DNA from: CAVOXO01 sp963700425
Lineage (GTDB): Bacteria; Actinomycetota; Acidimicrobiia; Acidimicrobiales; Microtrichaceae
Direction of reading: 5' to 3'
DNA: 64,000 nucleotides
Assembly (NCBI GenBank): GCA_963700425.1
Contig: CAVOXO010000001.1
Coordinates: 1,922,001 to 1,986,000 of the forward strand
A model generated the notes under the pieces. It was given only the letters and a program-made list of their open reading frames with translations. It searched no databases and was not told the DNA's origin. The first letter of the stretch is position 1. Every line of letters begins with the position of its first letter. This document shows, piece by piece, positions 33,469 to 41,515 of this stretch. The position numbers and the translations under genes are program-made.

Positions 33469-34100
33469 CGATGGACCGCCGACTCCGTGAACGCGCCTCC
33501 GACGAGAGGGCGTCGGTGATCACCGAACTCGCCCTGATCCTTCCCCTGTTGATCATGTTGGTCGTGGGCGCCGTCGATCTCGGCGGCGTCATGTCGGCCA
33601 ACGGACAGCTGGCCGTCGCCGCCCAGGAGGGCAGCCGGGTCGGCTCGTCGCTCGGCACCACCACCGGCACCGACCGCCAGATCCTGCTGGCCACCGCCTC
33701 GGGCCTCGAGGACATCCCCCTCGACGAGGTGGAACTGGTCGTGGTGTTCAAGGCCGCAACCCCCGATGCCGACGTGCCGCCCCAGTGCCTGACCCCGGCG
33801 GCCCGCATCATCGGCGGCAACGTGGGCCGCAAATGCAACACCTACTCGGGGTGGAAGTTCCGCCAGATCGTGACGAACCCCGCCAGCGCGACGTGGTTCA
33901 CCGACCCCGACTGCAGTTTCCAGATGGACTGGTTCTGGTGTCCGTCGGACCGCAACAACGTTCAGACCACGTCGAGCCCACCCGACAACCTGGGCGTCTA
34001 CATCGAACTCAAGCACGGAACCCGATCGGGACTCTTCGTCGACGACGTCACCATCAAGGACGACTCGATCTCGGCGATCGTTCCCGGAGCAGGAGACTGA
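33465..34100 (+). CDS. TadE-like minor pseudopilin, copy 2
   Basis: A 211-residue paralogue of the preceding protein. The N-terminal helix ASVITELALILPLLIMLVVG matches TadE; the ectodomain keeps cysteines at CLTP, RKCNTYSGW, DCSF and FWCPSDR, and ends with PDNLGVYIELKHGTRSGLF. It is translationally coupled to copy 1 (ATGA). As in copy 1, the glutamate in the TadE motif (VITEL) is the residue expected at position +5 of a processed pseudopilin. No prepilin peptidase is in the window. Confidence 0.8.
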   Translation: MTMDRRLRERASDERASVITELALILPLLIMLVVGAVDLGGVMSANGQLAVAAQEGSRVGSSLGTTTGTDRQILLATASGLEDIPLDEVELVVVFKAATPDADVPPQCLTPAARIIGGNVGRKCNTYSGWKFRQIVTNPASATWFTDPDCSFQMDWFWCPSDRNNVQTTSSPPDNLGVYIELKHGTRSGLFVDDVTIKDDSISAIVPGAGD

Positions 34101-34105
34101 CCACG

Positions 34106-35641
34106 ATGCGCCGACTCCCCGCAACGCGACGCCCGGGCGAACGCGGTTATGTCATCGCCACCGCCGCACTGGTGATGATTCCACTGATGCTGGCGATCGG
34201 CTTCGCCACCGATCTCGGTTACTGGTACGCCCACGCCAACCGCATCCAACGGGCCTCCGACGCCGCCGCACTCGCCGGCGTGGTCTGGCTGCCCGATGTG
34301 TCCAAGGCCACCAACGCCGCCCTCGCCTCGGCCAGGGCCAACGGCTTCGACGACACCGACGCGGACGTCGATGTCACGGTACGCCGGGTGGACACCCGCA
34401 ATCTCGAGGTCACCATCACCGAGCGTGAGATCGACGTCTTCTTCACCGGTGTGGTTCTCGACAACGTCGACATCACCCGCGGCTCCAGCGCCGAGTACTC
34501 GACTCCCGTCCCGCTGGGTAGCCCGCGCAACTACTTCGGCACCGGCGACATGGTCTCGGGCCAGGGCCGTGAGGGCCTCTACGCGTCGATCAACGGGTGG
34601 TGCACCCCACGGGAGCAGGGCGACCCCTTCGCCCCGGGCTTCCTCAACAACTGGTCGTCGAGCGGCCAGGTCTCCGACATGGTCTGCCCGTTCGCCACCA
34701 CCAACCCCGAGCACAAAGCCGGCCCCCAGTACCAGTACCAACTCGTGGTACCCGAAGGACGGGCCCAGCCGATCGTTCTCCACATCTTCAGCCCTCGACC
34801 CCTCAGCGGAGGCATCGACGGCAGCAACTACGGAACGGGGACGACCACCGCCTTCGCGGTTCGCGCCCCCGACGGCACGCCGTTCAACAGCTCCGACAAT
34901 CCGCTCTTCGCATGCTCGGGAACCGGTGAGCTGAATCCCAAGACCTTCGCCGCAGGCGCCGCTCCCGCCGGCGAGCCGGCTCCGCAGACCCTCCTGGGCA
35001 ACGCGGGTTGGGTTCGCATGTGCACGATCCCGTCCACCGCCCCGGCGGGGACCTACATGATCGACGTGTCGACTCCCGAGGGGCTCCTGGGCAGCCTCGC
35101 GCCCAACCAGTACAGCCTCATCGCCAGCTACAACGGGACCGGGGTCACCTGCGACTCCCGCAGCAACGCCCTCTGCCCGAAGCTGTCGGGGATGGACTGG
35201 ATCTCCATCCGAGCCCAGACAGGGGCATCGAGCGCCAGCTTCTACCTGGCCGAGATCGACGACACCCATGCGGGCAAGAAGATGCAGATCACCCTCTTCG
35301 ACCCCGGTGAGGGTGGCAACTCGATCCAGATCATCGATCCGGCCGGCAACCCGGTCCGCTTCGACTGGGAGACCACCGACGGCGACTACAGCGGCACCAA
35401 CGCCAGCTCGCTCAACGTGAGCGGCTGTTCGGGATGGCCCCAACCGGGACCCGGACATGCGAGCCAGTGTCGCTTCAACGACCGCTTCGTCCAGATGACC
35501 GTCGATCTGCCGACGGACTACGCGACCCGGTACCCCACCGACCACTGGTGGCGCATCGGCTACAACTTCTCGTCGTCGGTCACCGATCGGACCACCTGGT
35601 CGGTCAAGATCCTCGGCGACCCCGTCCACCTCATCAACTGA
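34106..35641 (+). CDS. TadG-like protein with large extracellular domain
   Basis: A 511-residue protein. The N-terminus GERGYVIATAALVMIPLMLAIGFATDLG is the Tad-G-like (PF13400-type) hydrophobic helix, named here by its ends GERGYVIA and GFATDLG, followed by QRASDAAALAGVVWLPD typical of the family. The remaining 400 residues are extracellular, rich in Gly, Ser, Asn and aromatic residues, with at least eight cysteines, and resemble no enzyme I know. It follows the second TadE gene by 5 nt and probably forms one complex with both. The tadA ATPase, tadB/C and secretin are absent here. Confidence 0.75.
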   Translation: MRRLPATRRPGERGYVIATAALVMIPLMLAIGFATDLGYWYAHANRIQRASDAAALAGVVWLPDVSKATNAALASARANGFDDTDADVDVTVRRVDTRNLEVTITEREIDVFFTGVVLDNVDITRGSSAEYSTPVPLGSPRNYFGTGDMVSGQGREGLYASINGWCTPREQGDPFAPGFLNNWSSSGQVSDMVCPFATTNPEHKAGPQYQYQLVVPEGRAQPIVLHIFSPRPLSGGIDGSNYGTGTTTAFAVRAPDGTPFNSSDNPLFACSGTGELNPKTFAAGAAPAGEPAPQTLLGNAGWVRMCTIPSTAPAGTYMIDVSTPEGLLGSLAPNQYSLIASYNGTGVTCDSRSNALCPKLSGMDWISIRAQTGASSASFYLAEIDDTHAGKKMQITLFDPGEGGNSIQIIDPAGNPVRFDWETTDGDYSGTNASSLNVSGCSGWPQPGPGHASQCRFNDRFVQMTVDLPTDYATRYPTDHWWRIGYNFSSSVTDRTTWSVKILGDPVHLIN

Positions 35642-35681
35642 GCCACGCCCACGGACCGAGCCCCGTCATCCACGTAGCCGG

Positions 35682-35705
35682 CCCAACCGACATGGACGGG
35701 TTGGG
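35682..35705. terminator. hairpin between the Tad-like operon and menD
   Basis: CCCAACC (35682-35688) and GGTTGGG (35699-35705) form a 7-bp stem with a 10-nt loop between two convergent stops. Probably a shared terminator. Confidence 0.5.
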
Positions 35706-35707
35706 TC

Positions 35708-37453
35708 TCACCCCAGTCGCAATCGGGACGTGACGGCATCGGCCACGGACCGGTGGAGTCGATCGTGCACGTCGACGTTGTCGTCCCTGGTGCTCTTGGC
35801 GATGAGGATTCGTACCCCTCCGGTGTCGTTCCACTCGGCGAGAACCGAGCCGAGATCGCCGGGTCCCTCGACCATCACCACCTCGAGGTGGTGCGCCGAC
35901 GCCAACCCGGCGAGATCGGTCCCGTGAGGAGTCCCGAAGAGGCGCTCGAACACGGCCGGCTCCAGCGCCGTCGCCTGCGCCAGGAACGAGAAGATCCCGC
36001 CGCCGTCGTTGTCGACGACGACGACGGCCAGGTCGACGCCCCTCTGCCCGAGTCCGATCAGCGCGTTGGAATCGTGGAGGAACGCCACGTCACCCACCAG
36101 CGCCACCGTCGGGCCCCCGACCAGAGCCATTCCGACCGCGGTGGAGACCACCCCGTCGATGCCGTTCGCGCCCCGGTTGGCATGGACGTTCACCCCCGGC
36201 CGAGCGGGGACGAACCATTCGAGATCCCGCACCGGCATCGATGACGCGATCACCAGGGTGGTTCCGTCGCCCAGCCGGCGGACCGCCTCTGCCACGATCG
36301 CGGGCTCGCCGGTCCGCTGGGACTCGATCACTGATCGCGCGGCCTGTGCCGCGGATTCCCACTGCTCCGCCCAGCTGATGGTTCCATCGGAGTCCTCCGT
36401 CGAGGAGGAGGTCCCCACGCCGCCGGGTCTGCAGTGCGCCATCTGGGTCAGCGCCAGGGCGGGAGCGACCTCGAGACGGTGACTCGCCCGGGCCCCGGGG
36501 TCGGGGATCACTCCCCAACGGTCGATCCCGACCAGAACCGCTCCGCTGTTGTCGATCCACTCGTTGGTCACCCTCGAGGCCACGAGTCCGCCGAGCCGCA
36601 CCACGACGTCGGGCTCCAGGAACGCCGCAACCCCTTCGTCGCGGAGGATCGGATCGAAGGGAGCCACCACGAAGGGGTGATCGAGGCGGAGACCCGACAG
36701 AGGGTCGGCCAGAACGGGCCATCGGAGGGCCATGGCCGCGTCCAGTACCGCCGTCCTCTCGGACTCGTCGACTACCGACCGCTCTCCGGCGACGATGACC
36801 CCCCGCTCCCGTGCGACCAGCGGGACGAGCTGGGCGAGGCGCTCATCGGTGAGCCCGACCTGCACGTCGGCGGGCCGGGGGCGATCGATGGCGGGGGGCA
36901 TCTCGCCGGACGGGAACCCCACGAGCGGCTCGGCGAACGCCAGGTTCAGATGAACCGGACCGGGAGGTGCCCCGAGGGTCCGGTCGTAGGCATCGCAGGC
37001 GAGATCCCTCCAGCCCGGGGCACCGCGGGCTTCGGGAATCCCCGGCTCGCAGTACCACCGGACCGCGACTCCGAAGAGATCCCGCTGGTCGATCGTCTGG
37101 GGAGCGCCCGTGCCCACCAGGTCCCGGGGCCGGTCCGCGGTCAGGGCCAGGAGTGGCACGCAACCGTGGTGGGCCTCGACCACTGCGGGGTGAAGCTCCA
37201 CCGCGGCGGTACCGCTCGTGGTCAGCACCGCCGCGGGGCGGCCGGTGCACCGTCCGACACCCAGGGCCATGAACGCCGCGGATCGTTCATCGTGGTGGAC
37301 GGCGACACTGATCCGCTCATCGGCGTCGAGCGCGACGGCCATCGGCGTGGATCGCGATCCTGGAGAGACGACGGCGTGGCGCAGGCCGCGGCGGGCCCAC
37401 TCGTCGACGAGGGTCGCACAGTACGTCGCGGTGACCGACGGATCGTCGGTCAC
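35708..37453 (-). CDS. menD: 2-succinyl-5-enolpyruvyl-6-hydroxy-3-cyclohexene-1-carboxylate synthase
   Basis: A 581-residue thiamine-diphosphate enzyme that joins isochorismate and 2-oxoglutarate. The N-terminal Glu region and active-site loop VVSPGSRSTPMAVAL and VHHDERSAAFMALGVGR, LTTSGTAAVELHPAVVEA and LTADRPRDLVGTGAPQTIDQ are MenD-specific. The ThDP-binding motif is VALVGDVAFLHDSNALIG...VVVDNDGGGIFSFL. GTG 37453 overlaps the cupredoxin stop (GTGA), so the two are co-translated. It faces the Tad-like operon. Confidence 0.94.
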   Translation of the reverse strand: MTDDPSVTATYCATLVDEWARRGLRHAVVSPGSRSTPMAVALDADERISVAVHHDERSAAFMALGVGRCTGRPAAVLTTSGTAAVELHPAVVEAHHGCVPLLALTADRPRDLVGTGAPQTIDQRDLFGVAVRWYCEPGIPEARGAPGWRDLACDAYDRTLGAPPGPVHLNLAFAEPLVGFPSGEMPPAIDRPRPADVQVGLTDERLAQLVPLVARERGVIVAGERSVVDESERTAVLDAAMALRWPVLADPLSGLRLDHPFVVAPFDPILRDEGVAAFLEPDVVVRLGGLVASRVTNEWIDNSGAVLVGIDRWGVIPDPGARASHRLEVAPALALTQMAHCRPGGVGTSSSTEDSDGTISWAEQWESAAQAARSVIESQRTGEPAIVAEAVRRLGDGTTLVIASSMPVRDLEWFVPARPGVNVHANRGANGIDGVVSTAVGMALVGGPTVALVGDVAFLHDSNALIGLGQRGVDLAVVVVDNDGGGIFSFLAQATALEPAVFERLFGTPHGTDLAGLASAHHLEVVMVEGPGDLGSVLAEWNDTGGVRILIAKSTRDDNVDVHDRLHRSVADAVTSRLRLG

Positions 37454-37866
37454 GACACCACCACGGTCATGAGCATTCCGTCCCGGTAGTGCCCGGCGAT
37501 GTGGCACCCGACGACATAGGTGCCGGGCTCGTCGAAGGAGTACGCCAGGGACCCCTGCTCGTACCGGCCGAGCTCGATCCACCGTGACTCGTCCCTGAGA
37601 TCGATGACGTCGGCCTGGTCCTCCTCGGTCCCGATGAACGCCTCGTGGCCTGCCCGGTCGACGTTGTCGAAGGCGAACTCGACACGCCCGGGCGCGGCGA
37701 GGGTGATCTCGTCATAGGAGAACGAGTTCTGCCGCATCTCCACCTCGATCACGTCACCGGGCGTCGCGGTGACCGTCTGGGGCGGGTCGGATCCACACGA
37801 CGCCGCCAGCACGGCGACGACAGTCGCCGCGACGACACGGGACTCTCGGACACGATGGGCGGGCAT
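37450..37866 (-). CDS. membrane-anchored cupredoxin lipoprotein
   Basis: A 138-residue lipoprotein (lipobox LAASC, Cys24) with a plastocyanin/azurin-like fold. Type 1 copper ligands can be assigned to His74 (RAGHEAF), Cys121 and His126 with Met131 in GCHIAGHYRDGM. It should shuttle electrons on the outer face of the membrane. Its stop overlaps the menD start, an unusual pairing of a quinone biosynthesis gene with a copper protein; a role in the respiratory chain or in copper handling is inference. Confidence 0.85.
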   Translation of the reverse strand: MPAHRVRESRVVAATVVAVLAASCGSDPPQTVTATPGDVIEVEMRQNSFSYDEITLAAPGRVEFAFDNVDRAGHEAFIGTEEDQADVIDLRDESRWIELGRYEQGSLAYSFDEPGTYVVGCHIAGHYRDGMLMTVVVS

Positions 37867-37876
37867 CGCCGCAGCC

Positions 37877-37882
37877 TAGGTT
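37877..37882 (+). promoter_or_regulatory. putative -10 hexamer of menH
   Basis: TAGGTT, 6 nt before GTG 37889; it decides that start over a TTG at 37883. Confidence 0.45.
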
Positions 37883-37888
37883 TTGCGG

Positions 37889-38623
37889 GTGCCCCTCGCG
37901 AACACGAGCGTCCTGCTCCATGGCTTCACCCAGACACCACGGAGCTGGGGACGATTCGGCCAGCTGCTTGCGGTTCGGGGCGCCGTCGAGCGACCCTGGT
38001 TACCCGGTCACGGCCCCGACCCAACCCCTTCGACCGACCTGTGGGGTGCGGCCGACGCGCTGGCACCTGATCGCCCGTCGACGATCATCGGCTACTCCAT
38101 GGGCGGCCGGGTGGCTCTCCACATGGCTCTGAACAACCCCGGGCGGGTATCGGAGCTGGTGGTTCTCTCGGCCACCGCCGGAATCGTCGATCCGGCCGAA
38201 CGGCGTCGCCGGGTGAGCGAGGACGAGGCACTGGCCGACCGGATCGAGACCATCGGTGTTGATGCGTTCCTCGCAGAATGGCTGGCCCGGGACATGTTCG
38301 CGTCCCTGCCGGACGACCCTTCCCGATGGGAGGACCGTCGGGACAACACCTCCGCGGGGCTGGCAGCCGCCCTTCGACACCTGGGCACCGGCACCCAGGA
38401 GGATCTCCGTGATCGCCTCGGCGGGCTGACCATCCCGGTGCTGATCGTCGTCGGGGAGCTCGACGTCCCATTCGCCCGACGGGGTGCCGAGATGGTCGAC
38501 GCGATGGGTCCCAACGCCTCGTTGGCCGTGGTCGCCGGGGCGGGCCACGCGGTCCACCTCGAAGCTCCCGACCGAACCGCAGAGGTGGTGACCGGCTGGC
38601 TCGGGGGTCTCACGGGGAGCTGA
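37889..38623 (+). CDS. menH: MenH-like alpha/beta hydrolase (SHCHC synthase)
   Basis: A 244-residue alpha/beta hydrolase. The oxyanion region is LLHGFTQTPRSWG, the nucleophile is Ser70 in IIGYSMGGRVALH, and the acid and His are in VVGELDVPFARRG and AGAGHAVHLEAP. MenH eliminates pyruvate from the MenD product. The short length, the PWLPGHG loop and the position between menD and menA support MenH over a generic esterase, but the family is hard to separate by eye. It overlaps the convergent menA gene by 14 nt. Confidence 0.78.
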   Translation: MPLANTSVLLHGFTQTPRSWGRFGQLLAVRGAVERPWLPGHGPDPTPSTDLWGAADALAPDRPSTIIGYSMGGRVALHMALNNPGRVSELVVLSATAGIVDPAERRRRVSEDEALADRIETIGVDAFLAEWLARDMFASLPDDPSRWEDRRDNTSAGLAAALRHLGTGTQEDLRDRLGGLTIPVLIVVGELDVPFARRGAEMVDAMGPNASLAVVAGAGHAVHLEAPDRTAEVVTGWLGGLTGS

Positions 38624-39569
38624 TCGCGATTCCGATCGCCAGAAGCGCTCCGAACACCATCTCGGTGCGACCCGTGGCGACGAGAACCGGGATCAGGCGA
38701 CGCCCCTCCGCTCGCGACGCGACGAGCGTCACGGGCCGCACCAGTGTCGGCGCGGCCAGGAACGCCAGGGCGGCCGCCGGACGGTCGCCGAACACGGAGA
38801 GGAACGGCAGCAGGAGAAACGGTAGGACCATGAGGGCGACGTAGAGCAGGCGGGTGCGGTGGTCCCCCAGCCGAACCGCGAGGGTCTGCTTGCCCGACGC
38901 GGTGTCTCCGGGGATGTCGCGCAGATTGTTGACCACCAGCAGCGCGGTGGCCAAGAGGCCGACGGCGACCCCCGCGCCCCACGCCAGACCCGTGAGACGC
39001 TCGATCTGGACGTAGGTCGACCCCACCGTCGCCACGAGCCCGAAGAAGACGAAGACGAACAGCTCCCCGAGACCCATATACCCGAAGGGCCGCGGCCCAC
39101 CGGTGTAGAAGTACCCGGCGGCGACCGACGCGATGCCGACGATGATGAGTTCCCATCCCACCCTCACGACCAGCACGCCGCCGGCCGCCACCGCCACCCC
39201 GAACCCCACGACCATGGCCCGCTTCACCTCCGACGCCGTCGCCATCGCGGATCCGACGAGCCGGGGCGGACCCGTCCTCGTGGTGGGGTCGTCGGTCCCG
39301 CGGACGCCGTCGGTGTAGTCGTTGGCGTAGTTGGTGGCGACCTGGAGCGCCACCGCGACGATGGCCGCACACACTGCGTTGAGCCAGTCGATCCCACCCC
39401 ATGAGGATCGACCGAGGAGGTCGAGAGCGACGCTGTCGTCGCCCACCTGCCGGCCGGCCGACGACCTCCAGGCGCACGCCGTTCCCACCACCACGGGAAC
39501 AATCGCCGCGCCCAGTGTGGGCACCCGAGCACCGATGATCCAACGGTTGATCGACGGGGGCAGGGTCAT
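38610..39569 (-). CDS. menA: 1,4-dihydroxy-2-naphthoate polyprenyltransferase
   Basis: A 319-residue UbiA-superfamily prenyltransferase with eight or nine membrane helices that attaches the isoprenoid chain to DHNA. The first Asp-rich motif is NYANDYTDGVRGTDDP, and the second is NNLRDIPGDTASGKQTLAVRLG. ATG 39569 is chosen because the conserved N-terminal WIIGARVPTLGAAIVPV starts shortly after; longer in-frame starts add basic sequence without motifs. It diverges from menE across 36 bp. Confidence 0.93.
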   Translation of the reverse strand: MTLPPSINRWIIGARVPTLGAAIVPVVVGTACAWRSSAGRQVGDDSVALDLLGRSSWGGIDWLNAVCAAIVAVALQVATNYANDYTDGVRGTDDPTTRTGPPRLVGSAMATASEVKRAMVVGFGVAVAAGGVLVVRVGWELIIVGIASVAAGYFYTGGPRPFGYMGLGELFVFVFFGLVATVGSTYVQIERLTGLAWGAGVAVGLLATALLVVNNLRDIPGDTASGKQTLAVRLGDHRTRLLYVALMVLPFLLLPFLSVFGDRPAAALAFLAAPTLVRPVTLVASRAEGRRLIPVLVATGRTEMVFGALLAIGIAISSP

Positions 39570-39592
39570 AGGGCGGCCAGCGTACCGGGCGG

Positions 39593-39598
39593 TAGCGT
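39593..39598 (+). promoter_or_regulatory. putative -10 hexamer of menE
   Basis: TAGCGT, 7 nt before ATG 39606. Confidence 0.4.
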
Positions 39599-39605
39599 CC
39601 GGGGA

Positions 39606-40724
39606 ATGACCGATGTCGTGGCCCTCGAGATGCCCGGTGGCACGGAGTGGCTCGACGCGCTGCGGCGCTGTTGGGATCGTGGTGACGCCGTCGCCCCGAT
39701 GCCCGAGGGACAGCCCGCCGCGGCCCGCACCGCTCTGCTCGGCGCCATCGAGCCGACGCATCGCATCGGACCCGACGGCGGAAAAGGTTGCCGCGGTGGC
39801 GGGGGGACGTCCCGCCGAGGACGGTGATGCGTTGATCATCGCCACCAGCGGCACGACTGGGCGACCCACGCGGCGTGGTTCTCACCCACTCCGCTCTCGA
39901 CGCTGCCGCGGATGCCACCTTCGCCACCGTCGGCTGCGCCCCCGACGACCACTGGTTGGCCTGCCTGCCGCTTCACCACGTCGGAGGGTTCTCGGTGGTC
40001 TCCAGGGCCATCCGACGCAGTCTGCGGATCACGGTGCTGCCCCGGTTCGACGCCGCCGATGTCATGTCGGCCGCAGCCGAGGGTGCCACCCTCACGTCGC
40101 TGGTACCCACCGCTCTCGCCCGGATCGACCCCACCGCCTTCCGCCTGATCCTCCTGGGAGGCGCCGCGGCTCCTCTCCGACGTCCGTCCAACACCGTCGC
40201 CACCTACGGAATGACCGAGACGGGCGGAGGAGTCGTCTACGAGGGCCGCCCTCTCGCAGGGGTGGCCCTCCGGATCGGCGCCGACGGGATCATCTCACTC
40301 CGGTCCCCCACGATGGCACGGTGCTTCCGCGACGGCTCACCGGTGACCGGCGACGACGGGTGGTTCCGGACCGGCGACGTCGGTTCGATCGATACCGACA
40401 CCGGCCTCTTGGACGTCGTTGGCCGAGACGACGACGTCATCAACACCGGTGGCGAGAAGGTGTGGCCGGTCGCCGTGGAGCGGGTTCTCCTGGCTCATCC
40501 CGCGGTGCACCGCGTCGTCGTGGTGGGCCGATCGGACCCCGACTGGGGCGAGCGCGGTGACCGCCGTCGTCGTGCCGGTGGATCCGACCGGACCCCCCGA
40601 TCTCGACTCCCTCCGGGCGCTCTGCCGCGAGGCGCTCCCCCGGGCCTGGGCGCCGCGCCGCGTGGAGATCGTCGAGGACCTGCCGACCACGTCGCTGGGC
40701 AAGGTCCGCCGCTCCGAGGTGTGA
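39606..40724 (+). pseudogene. menE: o-succinylbenzoate-CoA ligase; reading frame broken (probably sequence errors)
   Basis: An adenylate-forming enzyme of about 370 residues that activates OSB. Pieces in order: an N-terminal stretch ending PTHRIGPDG, the P-loop LIIATSGTTGRP, then VVLTHSALDAA, LPLHHVGGFSVVSRA, the adenine motif ATYGMTETGGGVVYEG, the hinge GWFRTGDVG with LLDVVGRDDDVINTGGEKVWP, and the C-terminal LPTTSLGKVRR lysine. Three breaks, near 39785, 39865 and 40550, require single-base changes. The short, sparse N-terminus is typical of actinobacterial MenE. Conservation around the breaks suggests a functional gene. Confidence 0.82.
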
Positions 40725-40749
40725 GGGACCGGGCCCACCGAGCGGCCCG

Positions 40750-41491
40750 TTACAGCAGCATTCCGCCGTCGACCACGAGCGTATGGCCGCAGATCCACGA
40801 TCCGGCGTCCGATGCCAGGAACAGCGCGGCGTTGGCGATGTCACTGGTCTCGCCGAGTCGGTTCAGGGGCACCATCGCGGCCACGGCGTCCTCGTTCGCC
40901 TCCCACAGGGCGCGGGCCATGTCGGTCTTGACCAGCCCGGGAGCGATGGCGTTGACCCTGACGGTCGGGGCGAGCTCCTTCGCCAGGGTCTTCGTGAGGT
41001 GGATGAGTGCCGCCTTGGTGACGTTGTAGTTGCCGATCGACGTCTCCACCGACAGCCCGCCGATCGACGCGATGTTGATGATCGACGAACCCGGACGGTG
41101 CTTCATCGACGCGTGCCAGGCGAACTGCGACCAGAACAGCGGTGCCTTGAGGTTCACCTCCACGGTCTTGTCGTGGCGCGACTCGTCGATGTCGATGGTG
41201 GGCCCCATGTACGGATTCGTCGCCGCGTTGTTGACCAGGATGTCGATCCCGCCGAACCGATCGACCGTCGCGTCGACACACGCACGCGCCGCGTCGAGGT
41301 CTCCCGCATTGGCCTCGAACACGTCGACCTCTCCGACCATGTCGGCCCTGGCCGCCTCCAGCGCGTCGCGTTTCGCGCGACGAGATCATCACCGAGGCAC
41401 CGGCCTCGGCGAACGCGGCGGCGATCGCCTTGCCGATGCCCTTCGACGCTCCCGTGACCAGGGCGACCTTGTTCTCCAGCGAGAGCTCCAT
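40750..41491 (-). CDS. SDR-family oxidoreductase (one frameshift)
   Basis: A classical short-chain dehydrogenase/reductase of about 247 residues. The NAD(P) loop is VALVTGASKGIGKAIA, NNAATN the structural motif, and the catalytic Ser, Tyr and Lys are in INIASIGGLSVETSIGNYNVTKAA. The end IAPGLVKTDMAR...ASWICGHTLVVDGGM is typical. The frame breaks near 41380, where SSR is followed by an extra base before KRDALEAAR. It resembles 3-ketoacyl-ACP reductase-like and steroid-type SDRs; the substrate is unknown. It diverges from the YyaL-like gene with 24 bp between starts. Confidence 0.85.
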
Positions 41492-41502
41492 GACGAGGAG
41501 AC

Positions 41503-41508
41503 TACCGT
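41503..41508 (+). promoter_or_regulatory. putative -10 hexamer of the YyaL-like gene
   Basis: TACCGT, 7 nt before ATG 41516. Confidence 0.45.
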
Positions 41509-41515
41509 CACCCCC

